From Fretibacterium sp. (GTDB lineage: Bacteria; Synergistota; Synergistia; Synergistales; Aminobacteriaceae), in contig JAIKZX010000016.1 in NCBI GenBank assembly GCA_024681935.1, positions 1-47,993 on the forward strand: a stretch of 47,993 nucleotides of DNA, written 5' to 3'. A program made the translations under genes and the position numbers. Shown here piece after piece: positions 23,563 to 32,433 of the stretch. Within the stretch, counting starts at the first letter, position 1; each line of letters begins with the position of its first letter. The notes below the pieces were generated by a model. The model was not told the DNA's origin and ran no database searches. It saw only the letters and a program-made list of their open reading frames with translations.

Positions 23563-25410
23563 TTAATCCTGACAGGTTCCATAAACGCGGGCCTCCAAAG
23601 GATGCAGTACGGCACCAGCTTCCTCGCCATGGCTGCTCAAAAGAATCGCTCTGCCCCTGGTAATCTCCTCCGGCAGCTTCACCTCATTGAGAGAAAAGTT
23701 CACCACGGTGATCAGCCGGGAGTGCCCCAGCGTGCGAGCAAAGGCATAGACCTCCTCGCTCTCCGGCATCAGTTCCTCATAGTCCCCGGCGGTCAGTTCC
23801 TGATGTTCACGACGGAATTGCACGAGTTTATGGTACCAGGACAGCACGGAATCCGGGTCCCTCGCCTCCACCTCCGCGTTAACAACAGCGTAATCGTCGT
23901 GGACGGGCAGCCACGGTTTTGCTTTTCCGGACGTGAACCCCGCATTGACAGTAGCGTCCCACTGCATCGGAGTCCTCGCGTTGTCCCGGCTGAAGAGATG
24001 AACAAAGCCCATCGCCTGCTCCGGCGTAAAGCCCTCTTTCAGTGCGAACTCATATTGCCCGTGTGAAGAGATATCATTATATTCTTCGATGGATGGCCAT
24101 CCCACATTGGCAAAGCCCAGCTCCTGCCCTTGGAATATAAACGGCGTCCCCCTAAGCGTCAGCAACACTGTCGCCATTGCCTTGGCCGCCTTCTTTGTGT
24201 CCGCGCCCTTTGGAAAGAAATGATTGACGCTCCGCGGCTGGTCATGGTTTTCAAAGAAGATGGGATACCAGCCGTTATCCCGCGTCGCAGCCTGGCTGGC
24301 TGAGAGCGCCCTTTTCAGCTCCGTCAGTTTCCAGCCATCCGATGGTGTCCACCCCTCCAGGGGCTTTCCTGCCAGAGGCTCGCGGGGATAACACCAGACC
24401 TCCCCCTCCTGGAAGGACAGCAGCATATGGCTGAACTCAAAAAGCATATCAAAGACGCCCCGCTCTCCAACCCAATCCTTCAGCTCATCCGGCGCAACGC
24501 CGTTCGCCTCCCCCACCGAGAAGAGATCGTGCCCCTTAAACACCTCGCGGCGGAATTCTCTCAGGAAGTCCAAAATGCCCGGTGTGTTGGCTGTCATGAA
24601 GTGGACGCCAGCCATGCCGTCCTTGCCATCCGGCTTCCCGTCCTTAAATTCCATGGGTTTCTTGATGTAGGTGATGGCATCGATGCGAAAACCGTACACG
24701 CCCTTATCGAGCCAAAAACGCGCCGCATCATATAGGGCCCTGCGGACCTCCGGGTTCTCCCAGTTCAGGTCGGGCTGCTGGGGCGCAAAGGTGTGGAGGT
24801 AATACTGCCCCCGCTCCTCACACCACGTCCACGCCGAACCACCAAAGATGCTCCTCCAGTTTGTCGGCGCACTGCCATTTGGCTTCGCATCCCGCCAGAT
24901 GTACCAATCCGCCCTGGGGTTCGTCCGGTCCTTCTTCGATTCCAGGAACCAGGCGTGATGGTCGGAACTGTGATTGAACACAAGGTCCATCACGATGCGG
25001 ATGCCGCGCTTTTTCGCCTCGGTCACCAGACGGTCGAAGTCCTCCATCGTGCCATAGGACGGGTCAATGCCCGTATAATCCGCGATGTCATAGCCGTTGT
25101 CCACCATAGGCGATGGGTAGACAGGCGTCAGCCAAACCGCTCCAACGCCCAGATCCCTGAGGTAATCAAGCTTGCTTGTGATACCGGGCAAATCCCCAGT
25201 GCCGCTCCCCGTAGTATCCATGAAGCTTTTGGGGTATATTTGATAGATGATGCCCTTTTGCCACCATTTTTGTTTTTCCAACACAGTTGTATCCTTCCTC
25301 GATGTCTCCAGTTCTCCAGCTCGCGCAGCCTCAATTTTTGGCAATCCAACAAATCCGCATGAAATAAACGCCAGACTCACTAAGAGTGAACATAATAATT
25401 TTTTCAACAT
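23563..25410 (-). CDS. Exported GH13 alpha-glucosidase (oligo-1,6-glucosidase / trehalose-6-P hydrolase-like)
   Basis: A roughly 615-aa family GH13 glucosidase with an N-terminal hydrophobic signal (MLKKLLCSLLVSLAFISCGFVG). The enzyme starts at KWWQKGIIYQIYPKSFMDTTGSGTGDLPGI, typical of oligo-1,6-glucosidase, dextran glucosidase and alpha-glucosidase. Conserved regions: MDLVFNHSSDHHAWF, the nucleophile in YGFRIDAITYI, the acid/base in SVGEANGV and FFENHDQPR. Relatives are usually cytoplasmic and about 550 aa, so the export signal is unusual. The start may also be ATG 25428 (adds MKGRFS). It follows the SYLF gene closely and probably acts on alpha-1,6 or alpha-1,4 glucosides in the periplasm. 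Confidence 0.88.
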   Translation of the reverse strand: MLKKLLCSLLVSLAFISCGFVGLPKIEAARAGELETSRKDTTVLEKQKWWQKGIIYQIYPKSFMDTTGSGTGDLPGITSKLDYLRDLGVGAVWLTPVYPSPMVDNGYDIADYTGIDPSYGTMEDFDRLVTEAKKRGIRIVMDLVFNHSSDHHAWFLESKKDRTNPRADWYIWRDAKPNGSAPTNWRSIFGGSAWTWCEERGQYYLHTFAPQQPDLNWENPEVRRALYDAARFWLDKGVYGFRIDAITYIKKPMEFKDGKPDGKDGMAGVHFMTANTPGILDFLREFRREVFKGHDLFSVGEANGVAPDELKDWVGERGVFDMLFEFSHMLLSFQEGEVWCYPREPLAGKPLEGWTPSDGWKLTELKRALSASQAATRDNGWYPIFFENHDQPRSVNHFFPKGADTKKAAKAMATVLLTLRGTPFIFQGQELGFANVGWPSIEEYNDISSHGQYEFALKEGFTPEQAMGFVHLFSRDNARTPMQWDATVNAGFTSGKAKPWLPVHDDYAVVNAEVEARDPDSVLSWYHKLVQFRREHQELTAGDYEELMPESEEVYAFARTLGHSRLITVVNFSLNEVKLPEEITRGRAILLSSHGEEAGAVLHPLEARVYGTCQD

Positions 25411-25445
25411 GGAAAAACGACCCTTCATCCTTCTTCTTTCCCGGC

Positions 25446-26162
25446 CTACTGCGCCTTCTTAATGAAGTCGTCCAACGCTTTCGTGAGGGGCAGAATGCGT
25501 TTATCTGACGCCTGCACCGTCAGCGCCTCCTTCGCAGAGACCTTGCCGTCCCCGTCTTTATCCGTTTTTTTGGCACCCTTCCAGAACTCCTCGTTGCGCT
25601 TCACGCTGATACTGATGACGGAACCATCCAGCGAAACGCCGGCAAACAGCCCCCGCGTCATAGAGTAACTGTAAATGGACGCCTTCATCTGCGCATCCGT
25701 CGCGGCCTCAGCCGATCGGCCCATGGGACCGGCGGCCACAGAAAAATCTCCGCCCAGCTTCGTCTTACTGCTCAGGAACGCGTCCACTCCCCGCTTATTG
25801 ATGACCACAAGGAACAGCGACGTGTCCTGCACGCCAATCTGGAGCCCCACGGAGCCACCGCCAAGGTTGTAGAAGCTGGGGCCATACCACTTCCCATTCT
25901 CCCTTTTGAGAATCAGCCCCTCGCCATATGAGCCACCCAAGACAAACCCCGCCTTGATGAACGATGGGACGATGGCCACCGCGTACGCGCCTTTCAGCGT
26001 TTTTGCCATGCTCTGTGCGTCCTTCTCGGAGGACATCTTTGTCAGCGCGTTCAAAGCCTCCCGAATTATTCCCTCCGCCGTCTCAGCACAAGAGATCCCT
26101 GAGCTCAAAACCAGAATACTAAGCACCAATGTCAGGGACAACACACGACAAAACATCTTCAA
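25446..26162 (-). CDS. Secreted SYLF-domain lipid-binding protein with EF-hand-like loop
   Basis: A 238-aa protein with a signal peptide (about 1-26, ending SGISCAE; the cysteine may not be a lipoprotein site). Next comes a SYLF (Ysc84-like) domain, known for phosphoinositide/lipid binding: KTLKGAYAVAIVPSFIKAGFVLGGSYGEG, FYNLGGGSVGLQIGVQDTSLFLVVIN, SYSMTRGLFAGVSLDGSVI. Near the C-terminus DKDGDGKVSAKE matches the 12-residue EF-hand calcium loop exactly at positions 1, 3, 5, 6 and 12. TTG at 26162 has GAGGAGG 8 nt upstream; the later ATG is too far, so TTG is the likely start. It appears to be co-transcribed with the GH13 gene. Confidence 0.85.
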   Translation of the reverse strand: MKMFCRVLSLTLVLSILVLSSGISCAETAEGIIREALNALTKMSSEKDAQSMAKTLKGAYAVAIVPSFIKAGFVLGGSYGEGLILKRENGKWYGPSFYNLGGGSVGLQIGVQDTSLFLVVINKRGVDAFLSSKTKLGGDFSVAAGPMGRSAEAATDAQMKASIYSYSMTRGLFAGVSLDGSVISISVKRNEEFWKGAKKTDKDGDGKVSAKEALTVQASDKRILPLTKALDDFIKKAQ

Positions 26163-26314
26163 GAAAAAAACCTCCTCAAATTGAATTTTTCCTGTTTTAA
26201 GCTCCGGACAGGCAGATGCTGCCGGTCAAAAGCCCGTGCATCCTGAATATTCTATGTTATTATATCAATAAGTAAGATTATTTACATCGAACGCTTGAAC
26301 AGGAGGTCTTTATA

Positions 26315-27487
26315 TTGAAAAAAGCAGCCGTTGCCTTCCTTGTCCTGCTGCTTATTCTCAGCGCGTCCCAGCCTGCTCGCGCAGTGCGGGCCCGCGTGCT
26401 CTTTATTGGGGATATCATGACCCACATACAGCAGCTGAATGCCGCAGAACACAAGGGGAAAGAAGGACGTACGTGGGACTTTACGCCCCAGTTTCATCGG
26501 GTAAAGCCCCTTCTGGCAAATGCGTTCACCATTGGCAATCTTGAGACGACCTTTTCCGGTGAAAAGCGCGGTTATACGGGATATCCCGCATTCAACACAC
26601 CAGACTCCCTGACCGCGGCGCTCCGATACCTGGGCATCGATCTTCTGACTCTGGCGAACAATCATATTTTTGACCGGGGGGCTGCCGGAGCGCGCCGGAC
26701 GGCGGAGGTCCTGACCCGTGAGGGTTTTCCCTGGGTGGGGCTTGGTTTCGACGATATCCCCGTCAATAACACCGTTCTGCTGGAGGCAGAGGGACTGCGC
26801 TGGGCCTTTGTCAATCATACCTACGGCAGCAACATCATGCCCCAAAAAAGCGACGTCCACCTCAACATCATCTCCGAGACCGCCATCTCAGAGAGCCTGA
26901 AGCGCGCCAAAGCCCTGGACCCGGACGTCATCGTCGCGTGCTTCCACTGGGGAAATGAATATCATTACAAACCCAGCGTACACCAGAAACGGGCCGCGGA
27001 CCAGGCTCTGGCACATGGAGCAGACCTTGTGATTGGAACCCATCCCCACGTCCTCCAGCCTGTTGAGGTGCGCATCGGGAAGAATGGGGCCCCAAGGGCG
27101 ATTGCCTGGTCTCTGGGGAATTTCGTCTCCTTCCAGCGCACCCAGCCACGGGAAAGGACCTGTATCCTCTCTGCCGAATTCGAGAAAGACGAGGCGGGAC
27201 AGACACGTCTGGTGAGGCTCGCGGCAGCGCCGCTCCAGGTTATCCTCATGCCGGGGCATCGTCCTAAGCCGCGCCGGACGGAGCCCGTATACGCAGGAAC
27301 GGGAGGCAACTTCAACCACTTCGGCCTGTCAAAGTCCCAATTGCGCTCGATACATCAGACGGGGAAAGCCGTGCTGGATTTCCTCGGAGCGCAGGACGAG
27401 ATAGACGAATACGGCTTTTATACTCTCTGGTCCTCCGCATCACCGGATATTCTTCCCCGCCCCAGGCGCAAAGCTCCTCTGAACTGA
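26315..27487 (+). CDS. CapA-family (PGA_cap) metallophosphatase-like secreted protein
   Basis: A 390-aa protein with a signal peptide (about 1-22, ending SQPARAV) and a CapA/PgsA-type calcineurin-like domain. The metal-site motifs are visible: LFIGDIMTH, GNLETTFSG, LTLANNHIFDRG, VACFHWGNEY, VIGTHPHVLQPVE and SLGNFVSFQ. CapA proteins act in poly-gamma-glutamate capsule formation or modify the envelope; no pgsB/pgsC genes are near, so a different envelope role is likely. The start is TTG with an ideal AGGAGG 8 nt upstream. The stop TGA overlaps the ATG of the WG-repeat gene, so both are coupled and probably act together outside the membrane. Confidence 0.88.
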   Translation: MKKAAVAFLVLLLILSASQPARAVRARVLFIGDIMTHIQQLNAAEHKGKEGRTWDFTPQFHRVKPLLANAFTIGNLETTFSGEKRGYTGYPAFNTPDSLTAALRYLGIDLLTLANNHIFDRGAAGARRTAEVLTREGFPWVGLGFDDIPVNNTVLLEAEGLRWAFVNHTYGSNIMPQKSDVHLNIISETAISESLKRAKALDPDVIVACFHWGNEYHYKPSVHQKRAADQALAHGADLVIGTHPHVLQPVEVRIGKNGAPRAIAWSLGNFVSFQRTQPRERTCILSAEFEKDEAGQTRLVRLAAAPLQVILMPGHRPKPRRTEPVYAGTGGNFNHFGLSKSQLRSIHQTGKAVLDFLGAQDEIDEYGFYTLWSSASPDILPRPRRKAPLN

Positions 27488-29043
27488 TGCGCGGGACAGG
27501 ACGGTGTGGGAACGCTTTCCTCCTGTTTTTCCTCTGCATTCTGACCTCCTCCGCGGAGGCCGCCCGCATCGATTGGTTTTTACAACCCGTCTGGGAACAA
27601 GCCTCCCGATTCAGCGAGGAACGGGCTGCTGTGCGCTCCGGCGGCCTGTGGGGTTTCATCAAACCCACAGGTCAATGGCTTATTGAGCCGCGCTATGCTG
27701 ACGCCTCCCCTTTCCATGAAGGCCTGGCCGCTGTCGCCGTTGGGGAGGATTCATCGCTTTGGGGATTCGTCGACGGTCAGGGGCAGTTTATCATCCCTCC
27801 TCAGTTCGATTATACGCAGCGCTTCAGCGAGGGGTTGGCCGCTGTCCTGTCCGGCGACCGGTGGGGATACATCAACAAACAGGGTAAACTCGTCATATCC
27901 CCGGAGTATAGCCTGGCCGGGGAGTTTTACGAGGGGCGGGCCGTTGTCGCGCTGGGGGGTGTCAGTTCGTTTATCGACAAGACAGGCCGGAGGGTCTTTG
28001 ATGTCTTTTTCGACCAGGCCAGCCCCCTCATCGAGGACCGCGCAGCGGTCACGCTGGGCGGAAAGATGGGCTTCATTGACGGGGAAGGGCGTATGGTCAT
28101 CGCTCCAAGATTTCAGCCGCTCCCAGGGGGCAAGGTCTTCAACGAGGGCCTTGCCGGGGTCTCCCTCCGGGGGTTGTGGGGCTTCATCAAACTGGATGGG
28201 AGGTGGTTCATCGAACCGGCCTGTGAAGCGGTCAAGGATTTTTCCGAAGGACTGGGGGCAGTACGCCGTGGGGGTTTATGGGGCTTTATCTCCCTTACGG
28301 GCGAGCTGGTCATTCCCTGCGTCTTTGAGGACGTGATGCCCTTCTCCGAGGGAACGGCTTGCGCGAAGAGCGAGGGGCGATGGGGTTACATTGACCGTCA
28401 GGGAGCCTGGATGTCTGATCCCTCTTTTCTGGAGGCGTGGCCCTTCCACGAGGGATTGGCTCCAGCTCGCAACGCCTCAGGGCAATGGGGCTACGTTGGA
28501 CGCAACATCGCCCCCCTCTTCGAAGGACGTGCCTTTGATCATGCCGGGTCTTTTTCTGACGGTTTTGCCCTCGTGGAACAGGGAGGGAGAAAGTTCTTTA
28601 TCAACGCTTCCGGACAGGAGGCTTTTGCCGCTCCTAAGGCGGTGTTTGAGGACGCCCAGAGCTTCAGCGAGGGGTTGGCCGCCGTCAAAGCACACGACAA
28701 ATGGGGCTACATCGACCGTACCGGTAATTGGGCACTCTCCAACCGCTTTGATAAAGCCGGTCCCTTCCGCGGAGGACAGGCGGAGGTCCAAACAGGGGAA
28801 AAAAAGTTTTACATCGACAAAACAGGGACTCGCGTCCACCGTGCTCCCCCTCCCGTCTCAAATGTCAGCGATATGTCCGTTATTCCCTTTCAATCCGCTT
28901 CCGGGCTCTGGGGGTATAAACGGCGACAGAACAATATCACCCTTATTCCGCCCTTCCTGGAACATGCGGAACCCTTTCATGAGGGACGAGCCGCCGTCTC
29001 TCTGGCCGGAAAGTGGTGGTACATTCCTCTGCCGATGGATTGA
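27487..29043 (+). CDS. Secreted WG-repeat protein
   Basis: A 518-aa protein with a signal peptide (about 1-25, ending SSAEAAR) followed by about 13 tandem WG (KWG) repeats of 33-40 residues. The unit is roughly GLWGFIKPTGQWLIEPRYADASPFHEGLAAV; the Trp-Gly at the strand start and the F-x-E-G-L-A-x-V end recur throughout. Some repeats have lost the Trp-Gly (for example SSFIDKTG and RKFFINASG). WG repeats form beta-rich binding surfaces and are found in bacterial secreted proteins with poorly known roles. The ATG overlaps the CapA-like stop by 1 nt. Likely a binding or scaffold partner of the CapA-like protein in the envelope. Confidence 0.87.
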   Translation: MRGTGRCGNAFLLFFLCILTSSAEAARIDWFLQPVWEQASRFSEERAAVRSGGLWGFIKPTGQWLIEPRYADASPFHEGLAAVAVGEDSSLWGFVDGQGQFIIPPQFDYTQRFSEGLAAVLSGDRWGYINKQGKLVISPEYSLAGEFYEGRAVVALGGVSSFIDKTGRRVFDVFFDQASPLIEDRAAVTLGGKMGFIDGEGRMVIAPRFQPLPGGKVFNEGLAGVSLRGLWGFIKLDGRWFIEPACEAVKDFSEGLGAVRRGGLWGFISLTGELVIPCVFEDVMPFSEGTACAKSEGRWGYIDRQGAWMSDPSFLEAWPFHEGLAPARNASGQWGYVGRNIAPLFEGRAFDHAGSFSDGFALVEQGGRKFFINASGQEAFAAPKAVFEDAQSFSEGLAAVKAHDKWGYIDRTGNWALSNRFDKAGPFRGGQAEVQTGEKKFYIDKTGTRVHRAPPPVSNVSDMSVIPFQSASGLWGYKRRQNNITLIPPFLEHAEPFHEGRAAVSLAGKWWYIPLPMD

Positions 29044-29593
29044 TAACCTCTTGCGTCAAGTTTAAGCAGGGTCCCAAAGGAGAGCGGCCGTAAGTGAAAA
29101 AAGCCACATTCCTCCTATTTCTGTTCCAGGCTGGCCATAACCCCCGTAAAGAACGTCAGAAAAGCAATGTACATACAACCAATGGGCACCTCATTCAGTG
29201 CCTCTCAAATAATATAAACGCACGTTTAACGCATCGTCTCCTGCCATTCCGAACCTTCGACAGTCTTGACACCACCCCAAGCGAGTCAATCAATGAGATA
29301 AGCTCTCCATTGTTTTAATTCAAACTCTGAATCTCATGGGATTGGTTAAGCAGAAAAAAAGGCGCTCGCCCATATCCTACGCTTTAGGACGACCACAGTA
29401 GGCCGTGCTTCTTTTCAAACTATGCTACCTGCATTTCTGTTTGAGAAACACAATATTCGCCGGTAATCAAACCCTGAGATTTCACACAATGATTTTTTTA
29501 CAACAAAATATATAACATTCACAATACAGGAAGCATCAGGACATGAGAATTTATTTTGTCGATACATCAAAGAGACAGACCCTATCCCCGCTC
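29044..29593. other. AT-rich intergenic region, no convincing gene
   Basis: This 550-nt stretch is visibly richer in A+T than its flanks. On the minus strand 29115-29201 reads as a short membrane-like peptide ending EVPIGCMYIAFLTFFTGVMASLEQK and a stop, but a stop lies just upstream in frame. It could be the last scrap of a transporter gene. The track ORFs here have no recognisable similarity. No tRNA, no terminator with a clear T tract and no repeat were found. Confidence 0.4.
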
Positions 29594-31036
29594 TTAACGA
29601 ACAATGGGATGAATCCCACTGGCCAGCGGAAGAATAACGGAGAAACAACTTCCCCGGCTGTGCTGGTCTGCAGCCGCCATTCTGCCGGGGCTTGTGACAG
29701 AGATAGTTCCCCCGTGGGCTTCCACTGTAGCCCTTACAATGGCAAGCCCCACGCCCCGGCCCCCCGTCACCCGTGCGCGGGACTCGTCCGCACGGTAGAA
29801 GCGTTCAAAGACATGGGGCAAATCCTTTTCTGAGATTCCTATCCCTGTGTCCTCCACTTCGATAACCACGTCCCCATCGCGTGCAAGAAGCCGACACTCC
29901 ACATTTCCGCCAGCGGGAGTGTAGCGCAGCGCATTTGAAAGAAGATTATCTATCACGTGACGGAATCGGTCGGGGTCGATGGAAACAACGAGCCCACCTT
30001 GAAGCTTCCGGCGAAGTGTAATGCCTGCCCTCTCAAAAAGCGGGGCGAATGCGTCCAACACAGCAGCAAGGAACGCCGCCATGTCCAACTCCTCCGGATG
30101 AAGCGCAAGGGTGTCGCCCTCAAGCCGCGTCAGGGACTCCACGTCCTCAATTAATCCGCTGAGGTGTTCCATCTCCGTGACACAAGAAGCCAAACGCTCG
30201 GGGCTGGCTTCCCAAACGCCGTCCGCAATAGCCTCAATCTGCGTCCGCACAACGGTGAGCGGCGTCCGCAGCTCGTGAGCAATGTCCACCATCAGCCGCC
30301 GACGCAGCTTTTCCTGTCCAGCAAGGGACCTGCCAAGCTCCTCAACCCCACGGGAGAGTGCGTCCATCTCGCGGATACCTGTCGGGTTCATGGGCTCCAG
30401 CTCGTACTCCCCCCGACTGATGCGACGCGTCCTCTCCACCGCCTTGACGACAGGCCGGCTCAGCCCTCCCGCGACGAGAAAGCCCAGCCCGCACGCCACG
30501 GCAATCATCACAGCCGCCCCCGCAAGGGTATAACGCATAAGATAAGAAAGGAAATCTCTCTCAAAGCGCGTTGAAGGAGTTTTGTAATCCACCTGCAGAC
30601 TTCCCAGGCTTTTCTCTCCGGAGGACAGTTCAATGTCCAGATGATGGGTGAGTTCACGCACGTCACCTTGGGAGAAGTGCATCATCATCCCATGCCCGTG
30701 CCTTCTGTTTGCCGCTTCTCCCATCTGGAGGGGCCCCATGGTGAACACCACGTTCCCCTCTACGTCGCACAGAATGATGCGCATTCCCATCCACTGGGGG
30801 GCAGGGTGAAGAATATCCATCACCCGCCGTCGGGTCCAGCCTCCGTCCTCCTCGTAAAGCGCCGTCAAGGAATCCCCCAGAGCCTCCAGGTCAGCCTGCC
30901 TTCTCTCAACCTGATACTTTTGAAAGGCCGTGAGGCTCAGCCGGATACTCAGCGCCGGCACGACAATTCCACTGAGAACCGCCAGCAGGACGTAGAGCAG
31001 AAGCAGATGTACACGGAGCGAGCGACGCTTTATCAT
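29594..31036 (-). CDS. Membrane sensor histidine kinase (HAMP, HisKA, HATPase_c)
   Basis: A 480-aa inner-membrane kinase of the OmpR/BaeS type. One helix lies at about 8-30 (VHLLLLYVLLAVLSGIVVPALSI) and a second at about 170-192. Between them is a periplasmic sensor domain with a His/Met-rich stretch (NRRHGHGMMMHFSQGD). HAMP follows, then the H box VDIAHELRTPLTVV, N box VIDNLLSNALRYTPAGG, and the G boxes VEDTGIGI and GGRGVGLAIV. The histidine/methionine-rich loop could respond to a metal such as copper, an inference only. Its ATG overlaps the response-regulator stop by 4 nt. The pair forms a two-gene operon read after the regulator. Confidence 0.92.
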   Translation of the reverse strand: MIKRRSLRVHLLLLYVLLAVLSGIVVPALSIRLSLTAFQKYQVERRQADLEALGDSLTALYEEDGGWTRRRVMDILHPAPQWMGMRIILCDVEGNVVFTMGPLQMGEAANRRHGHGMMMHFSQGDVRELTHHLDIELSSGEKSLGSLQVDYKTPSTRFERDFLSYLMRYTLAGAAVMIAVACGLGFLVAGGLSRPVVKAVERTRRISRGEYELEPMNPTGIREMDALSRGVEELGRSLAGQEKLRRRLMVDIAHELRTPLTVVRTQIEAIADGVWEASPERLASCVTEMEHLSGLIEDVESLTRLEGDTLALHPEELDMAAFLAAVLDAFAPLFERAGITLRRKLQGGLVVSIDPDRFRHVIDNLLSNALRYTPAGGNVECRLLARDGDVVIEVEDTGIGISEKDLPHVFERFYRADESRARVTGGRGVGLAIVRATVEAHGGTISVTSPGRMAAADQHSRGSCFSVILPLASGIHPIVR

Positions 31037-31740
31037 GTCTGCGCTTCCGTGTCGTCAAGCCGGTAGCCGAATCCGTAGACCGTACGGATCCAGCCATTCT
31101 CGTGCCCCTGTTCCGCCAGTTTCTTCCGGAGGTTTTTGATGTAGGTATCCACTGTGCGATCGAAGCCCTCGTAGTCATCCCCCAGCGCGGAACGAATAAT
31201 CTCCTCCCGCGACCAGGTGCGGATAGGACGAGAGGCCAGGGTCGAAAAGATAAGAAACTCGCTTTTCGTCACAGGGATAGGCGTGCCATCCTTACGGAGC
31301 TCAACTCGCTCCGCGTCGACCTCAATGCGTCCTCCGGCGCACAGGAGCGGCGCGCCTCCCCCCTTCACCTTGGGGTGGTCCTCACGCACAGGGCGAAGCT
31401 GGGCCCGGATTCGAGCCATCAGGACGCGGGGACTGAAAGGCTTGGACACATAATCATTGGCTCCCTCATCCAGCCCAGCAACCACGTCGGACTCCGACCC
31501 CCTGGCTGTCAGCATAATAATGGGGACCTGCGACTGAGCGCGGATGCGGCGGCATACTTCCTCACCGTTCAGTTTGGGCAGCATCAGGTCCAACACCACG
31601 AGGTCTGCGCCATCCTTCTCCCAAAGCCCCATCGCCGTCTCACCGTCCGGAGCCCAGGAAGTCTCATAGCCCTCGCGCCTGGCGTAGGCTGCTACGACCT
31701 CCGCAATAGAGGGTTCGTCCTCTATAATCAATATCTTCAC
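31033..31740 (-). CDS. OmpR-family response regulator
   Basis: A 235-aa regulator: receiver domain (about 1-120, KILIIEDEPSIAEVVAAYARREGYE, phosphorylated Asp in LVVLDLMLPKLNGEEV, Thr/Lys in IMLTARG and YVSKPFSP) and a winged-helix DNA-binding domain (about 140-230, PVTKSEFLIFSTLASRPIRTWSREEII, RTVDTYIKNLRKKLAEQG, IRTVYGFGYRLDD). The track ORF is extended N-terminally by 53 residues of non-family sequence; GTG at 31740 with AGAGGTGG upstream gives the proper start. It is cognate to the kinase 3' of it (4-nt overlap). Its targets are unknown. Confidence 0.94.
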   Translation of the reverse strand: MKILIIEDEPSIAEVVAAYARREGYETSWAPDGETAMGLWEKDGADLVVLDLMLPKLNGEEVCRRIRAQSQVPIIMLTARGSESDVVAGLDEGANDYVSKPFSPRVLMARIRAQLRPVREDHPKVKGGGAPLLCAGGRIEVDAERVELRKDGTPIPVTKSEFLIFSTLASRPIRTWSREEIIRSALGDDYEGFDRTVDTYIKNLRKKLAEQGHENGWIRTVYGFGYRLDDTEAQT

Positions 31741-31802
31741 AATACCACCTCTATCGGGGACCGACCAGCAGAGATTGCCAACAGCTATCAGTCCTTGAAA
31801 TA

Positions 31803-32402
31803 CTATCTGTGTTTCAGCGTCAACGCCGCTAACAGCGCCAGGCTCAGGAGCGCGTAAGCGCTGAAGACCCGTTTGCATCCGCAGGAGTTTTTGCTGCATA
31901 CAGGGCTGGACGTGCCGACGGGTTTCACACTGGATATCCCAAGCTTAGCCTCCTCCTCACTTCGAAACGCGATGCCATAAGTTTCCACTGCAATGGATTC
32001 CAGCGTAAATCCCCTGCCGGCCATTCCCACGCGGAGCTTCTCCATATTGTTCAGCGACGCACCCTTCACGTCCTTCCTCATCCTCAGTTCCACCCATAGC
32101 GCTCCCTCGCTCCTCCCGTCCCTGTGGAGCAGGGACGGTGATAAGGCAGCCTGAAATGAAAAGGACCTCACAGATGGTAAACAAACATCTTCGGGTCCAG
32201 TAATTCAGCCACAGAGTTGACGTAGCGGCATGGGCGACCGGTGCCTGAGTGCCGTTTCCGCGGAAAAGTGTCTCTGCTGTCACGGGCACAACAGAGAGTT
32301 GGGTTTTAAACCGCGATAACATCCCCACGCAGTTTGAGCCGCCACTGCCTCACACGACGTCAGAACCGTCAGGAACAGCGTGAGGGAAACTCCCTTCATC
32401 AT
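31803..32402 (-). pseudogene. Frameshifted gene for a secreted protein with a Synergist-CTERM-like tail
   Basis: Three reading frames on the minus strand together look like one broken gene. ATG at 32402 gives a signal peptide, MMKGVSLTLFLTVLTSCEAVAA-QTAWGCYRG, but a stop follows within about 20 residues. A second frame continues with GRPCRYVNSVAELLDPKMFVYHL and stop. The third frame (track ORF 31803-32171) reads VRSFSFQAALSPSLL ... VKGASLNNMEKLRVGMAGRGFTLESIAVETYGIAFRSEEEAKLGI. It ends CSKNSCGCKRVFSAYALLSLALLAALTLKHR, which is Cys motif, hydrophobic helix, basic end, like the Synergist-CTERM sorting signal. A good promoter remains upstream. At least two frameshifts are needed. Sequencing error is an alternative. 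Confidence 0.5.
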
Positions 32403-32433
32403 AAATAAACGCTTTTCAGCATTATTTTATGCC

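Noticed and set aside
23548-23563. Hairpin ACTGCC-ACA-GGCAGT after the GH13 gene as a terminator
   Set aside because: Only a 6-bp stem, overlaps the stop codon and lacks a T tract on the minus strand.
27683-28336. 217-aa plus-strand ORF inside the WG-repeat gene
   Set aside because: Another frame of the same repeats, Ser/Arg/Trp-rich, without an RBS.
27487-29043. DNA tandem repeat array
   Set aside because: The repeats are at protein level (WG repeats); nucleotide identity between units is low.
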